Origin: Oligoflexia bacterium
Lineage (GTDB): Bacteria; Myxococcota_A; UBA796; UBA2385
DNA length: 7,262 nt
Assembly: GCA_013152105.1 (NCBI GenBank)
Contig: JAADHA010000449.1
Span: forward strand, 1 to 7,262
Reading direction: 5' to 3'
Both the position numbers and the translations under genes were made by a program. Positions 6,101-7,262 of the stretch are shown here, in pieces (within the stretch, counting starts at the first letter, position 1; every line of letters starts with the position of its first letter). The notes beneath the pieces were generated by a model. The model worked only from the letters and a program-made list of their open reading frames with translations. It was not told the origin of the DNA and did not search any database.

Positions 6101-6219
6101 TCCAGACGAGATGCGATGGCGTTGTTTTCGTGTTTGCTCAATAACGCGCGGCTGAAACACCACAACACCCCTGGAGCGCGCCATCCCGCTATGCTGGGGC
6201 ACGGCCCGGAGGTACGCCC
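6101..6219. promoter_or_regulatory. Divergent promoter region between HMA-thioredoxin and MopE-like genes
   Basis: This 119-bp spacer holds the only clear AT-rich patch nearby (about 6119-6145), as expected of promoters. A weak minus-strand candidate is TTGTGG (6165-6160), 16 nt, TATTGA (6143-6138), which would give a leader of about 30 nt. For the plus gene, TATGCT (6190-6195) is a possible -10 without a matching -35. No clear operator or metal-regulator dyad was seen. Confidence 0.35.
6208..6213 (+). promoter_or_regulatory. Shine-Dalgarno for the MopE-like gene
   Basis: GGAGGT lies 6 nt before the ATG at 6220. No other in-frame start occurs upstream, so this site fixes the start. Confidence 0.82.
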
Positions 6220-7262
6220 ATGATCCTGCTCATCGCGCTGCTGTGTTGCGGCGGCAAGCCGACGACAGAGACCAGTGATGGCGACAGCGACGGCGACGGC
6301 TTCGCCATCCCCGAGGACTGCAACGACAATGACATCTCGATCAACCCCGACGCGGTCGAGCGCTGCGACGGGGTGGACGACGACTGCAACGGCATGGTCG
6401 ACGACAACGCGGCCGACGGACTGGTCTGGCATCAGGACGGGGACAGCGACGGCTACGGGGACCCGGTCGTCACCACGGTCGCCTGCGAACAACCGTTCGG
6501 CTACGTCGACAACACGACGGACTGCGACGACGGGAACGCGACTATTTTTCCCGGCGCAGACGAGTTGTGCGACAGCAAGGACAACAACTGCGACGGCGAC
6601 GTGGACAACGACCCGACCAACGCCACGACCTGGTATGGCGACGCGGACGACGATGGCTATGGCGATGTGGGCGATGCGCTGCCTGCCTGCTCCCAGCCTG
6701 GTGGCTACGTCGCCGACGGGACGGACTGCAACGACCTGGACGACACGATCTACCCCGGCGCGCCCGAGCTGTGCAACGGCGTGGACGACGACTGCGACGA
6801 CAGCATCGACGAAGACCCGACCGACGGCTACACCTGGTATCTCGATGACGATGGGGACGGCTTCGGCGACGAGAGCGCGCCGATCTTGTCCTGCAACAAG
6901 GAGTCCGGCACGATCGCCCAGGGCGGCGACTGCGACGACTCCATCGACACGGTCTACCCGGGGGCCGACGAACTCTGCGGCGACGCTCAGGTCAACGACT
7001 GCGAGGGCGACGCGAACACCGCGGCCGCGATCTGCGGCGGCTGGGGCAATCCCGTGGACGTGGCGGCGGCCGAGGGCGTGTCCCTGGTGGCGGCGGACGA
7101 TGCTTGGCTGGGCTCCACCCTGGCGGGGAAGATCGACCTGGGCATCGGCAGCAGCGGCGAGCCCGTGGCAGCCGTGCTGGTCGGCGCCTTTGCCCATGGC
7201 GGCACCGGCGCGGTCTACCTGCAACGCTTTGGCCGCGGGGGCGCGATCGGCGGGGCCGAGCT
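6220..7262 (+). CDS. MopE-type putative metal-binding repeat lipoprotein, 3' end missing
   Basis: The gene is open from the ATG at 6220 through the right edge (347 full codons). MILLIALLCCGG is a very short hydrophobic leader ending in a Cys pair, so a lipoprotein is likely, though no basic residue precedes it. Residues about 20-262 hold four Asp/Cys-rich repeats. Each has a DGDSDGDGF-like acidic turn, then DCDD or DCND, YPGA(P/D)E and CNGVDDDCD; the last repeat is degenerate. This is the pattern of the MopE-type putative metal-binding motif, first linked to copper in Methylococcus MopE and very common in myxobacterial surface proteins. The acidic turns also resemble calcium-binding thrombospondin-type loops, so the bound ion is uncertain. 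From about 275 on (ADDAWLGSTLAGKIDLGIG, LVGAFAHGGTGAVYL) the sequence looks like FG-GAP beta-propeller repeats continuing past the edge. It is divergent from the HMA-thioredoxin operon. Confidence 0.9.
   Translation, partial: MILLIALLCCGGKPTTETSDGDSDGDGFAIPEDCNDNDISINPDAVERCDGVDDDCNGMVDDNAADGLVWHQDGDSDGYGDPVVTTVACEQPFGYVDNTTDCDDGNATIFPGADELCDSKDNNCDGDVDNDPTNATTWYGDADDDGYGDVGDALPACSQPGGYVADGTDCNDLDDTIYPGAPELCNGVDDDCDDSIDEDPTDGYTWYLDDDGDGFGDESAPILSCNKESGTIAQGGDCDDSIDTVYPGADELCGDAQVNDCEGDANTAAAICGGWGNPVDVAAAEGVSLVAADDAWLGSTLAGKIDLGIGSSGEPVAAVLVGAFAHGGTGAVYLQRFGRGGAIGGAE
6277..7005 (+). repeat. Four MopE-type Asp/Cys-rich protein repeats
   Basis: The repeats start near residues 20, 72, 141 and 209 of the MopE-like protein. 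Conserved points are the D-rich turn ending GYG or GFG/GF, a lone Cys before a GY(V) or similar step, DC(D/N)D, PGA(P/D)E and the CxxxDxxC block. The first repeat lacks the middle Cys segment, and the fourth has lost the regular DDDCDG end (NDCEGD instead). The repetition also makes long antisense open frames. Confidence 0.85.

Noticed and set aside
6101..6202. N-terminal extension of the HMA-thioredoxin protein
   Set aside because: It would bury the signal peptide behind about 34 basic residues and overlap the AT-rich promoter patch.
5911..7224. Long minus-strand open frame (437 codons) opposite the MopE-like gene
   Set aside because: It is the antisense of Asp/Gly-rich repeats, giving periodic Val/Ala runs, and it crosses the intergenic region and part of the HMA-thioredoxin gene in another frame. 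The plus-strand repeats and Shine-Dalgarno are convincing.

Overview
The window is very GC-rich and has third-position GC bias in every gene. It encodes exported beta-barrel-like proteins, lipoproteins and a MopE-type repeat protein rich in DxDxDG and CNGxDDDC motifs. Together these suggest a Gram-negative member of the Myxococcota (former Deltaproteobacteria), possibly uncultured. No RNA gene, insertion sequence or CRISPR array was seen.

Left part (1-882): two minus-strand genes for envelope proteins. A small outer-membrane beta-barrel candidate (684 to 172) is followed after 24 nt by the 5' end of a lipoprotein with a Gly-Thr-Ser repeat linker (147 to beyond base 1). A 14-bp tandem duplication sits on the barrel gene's stop codon. 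A 198-bp spacer separates this pair from the next gene, which points the other way.

Middle part (883-4352): a plus-strand UbiB/ABC1-family kinase-like protein ends in a 19-bp tail-to-tail overlap with a minus-strand gene for a four-helix membrane protein. That gene follows purB (adenylosuccinate lyase, GTG start, strong Shine-Dalgarno) after only 2 nt. The PurB sequence resembles the actinobacterial type as recalled.

Right part (4353-7262): this is the most interesting section. A periplasmic protein fusing a heavy-metal-binding HMA domain (MVCSDC) to a thioredoxin domain (WCGPC) overlaps, by ATGA, a gene for a predicted outer-membrane beta-barrel. The barrel gene carries two in-frame TGA codons right after its signal peptide, spaced as X-P-G-X (CxxC-like), and then a long intact frame. 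A hairpin with an AGGUU loop begins a short distance downstream, so a UxxU selenoprotein is possible; a nonsense-mutated gene is the main alternative. Divergent to this pair is a MopE-type putative metal-binding repeat protein, open at the window's right edge. The three genes may form a metal-handling and redox module of the cell envelope; this is inferred from domains and gene order only.
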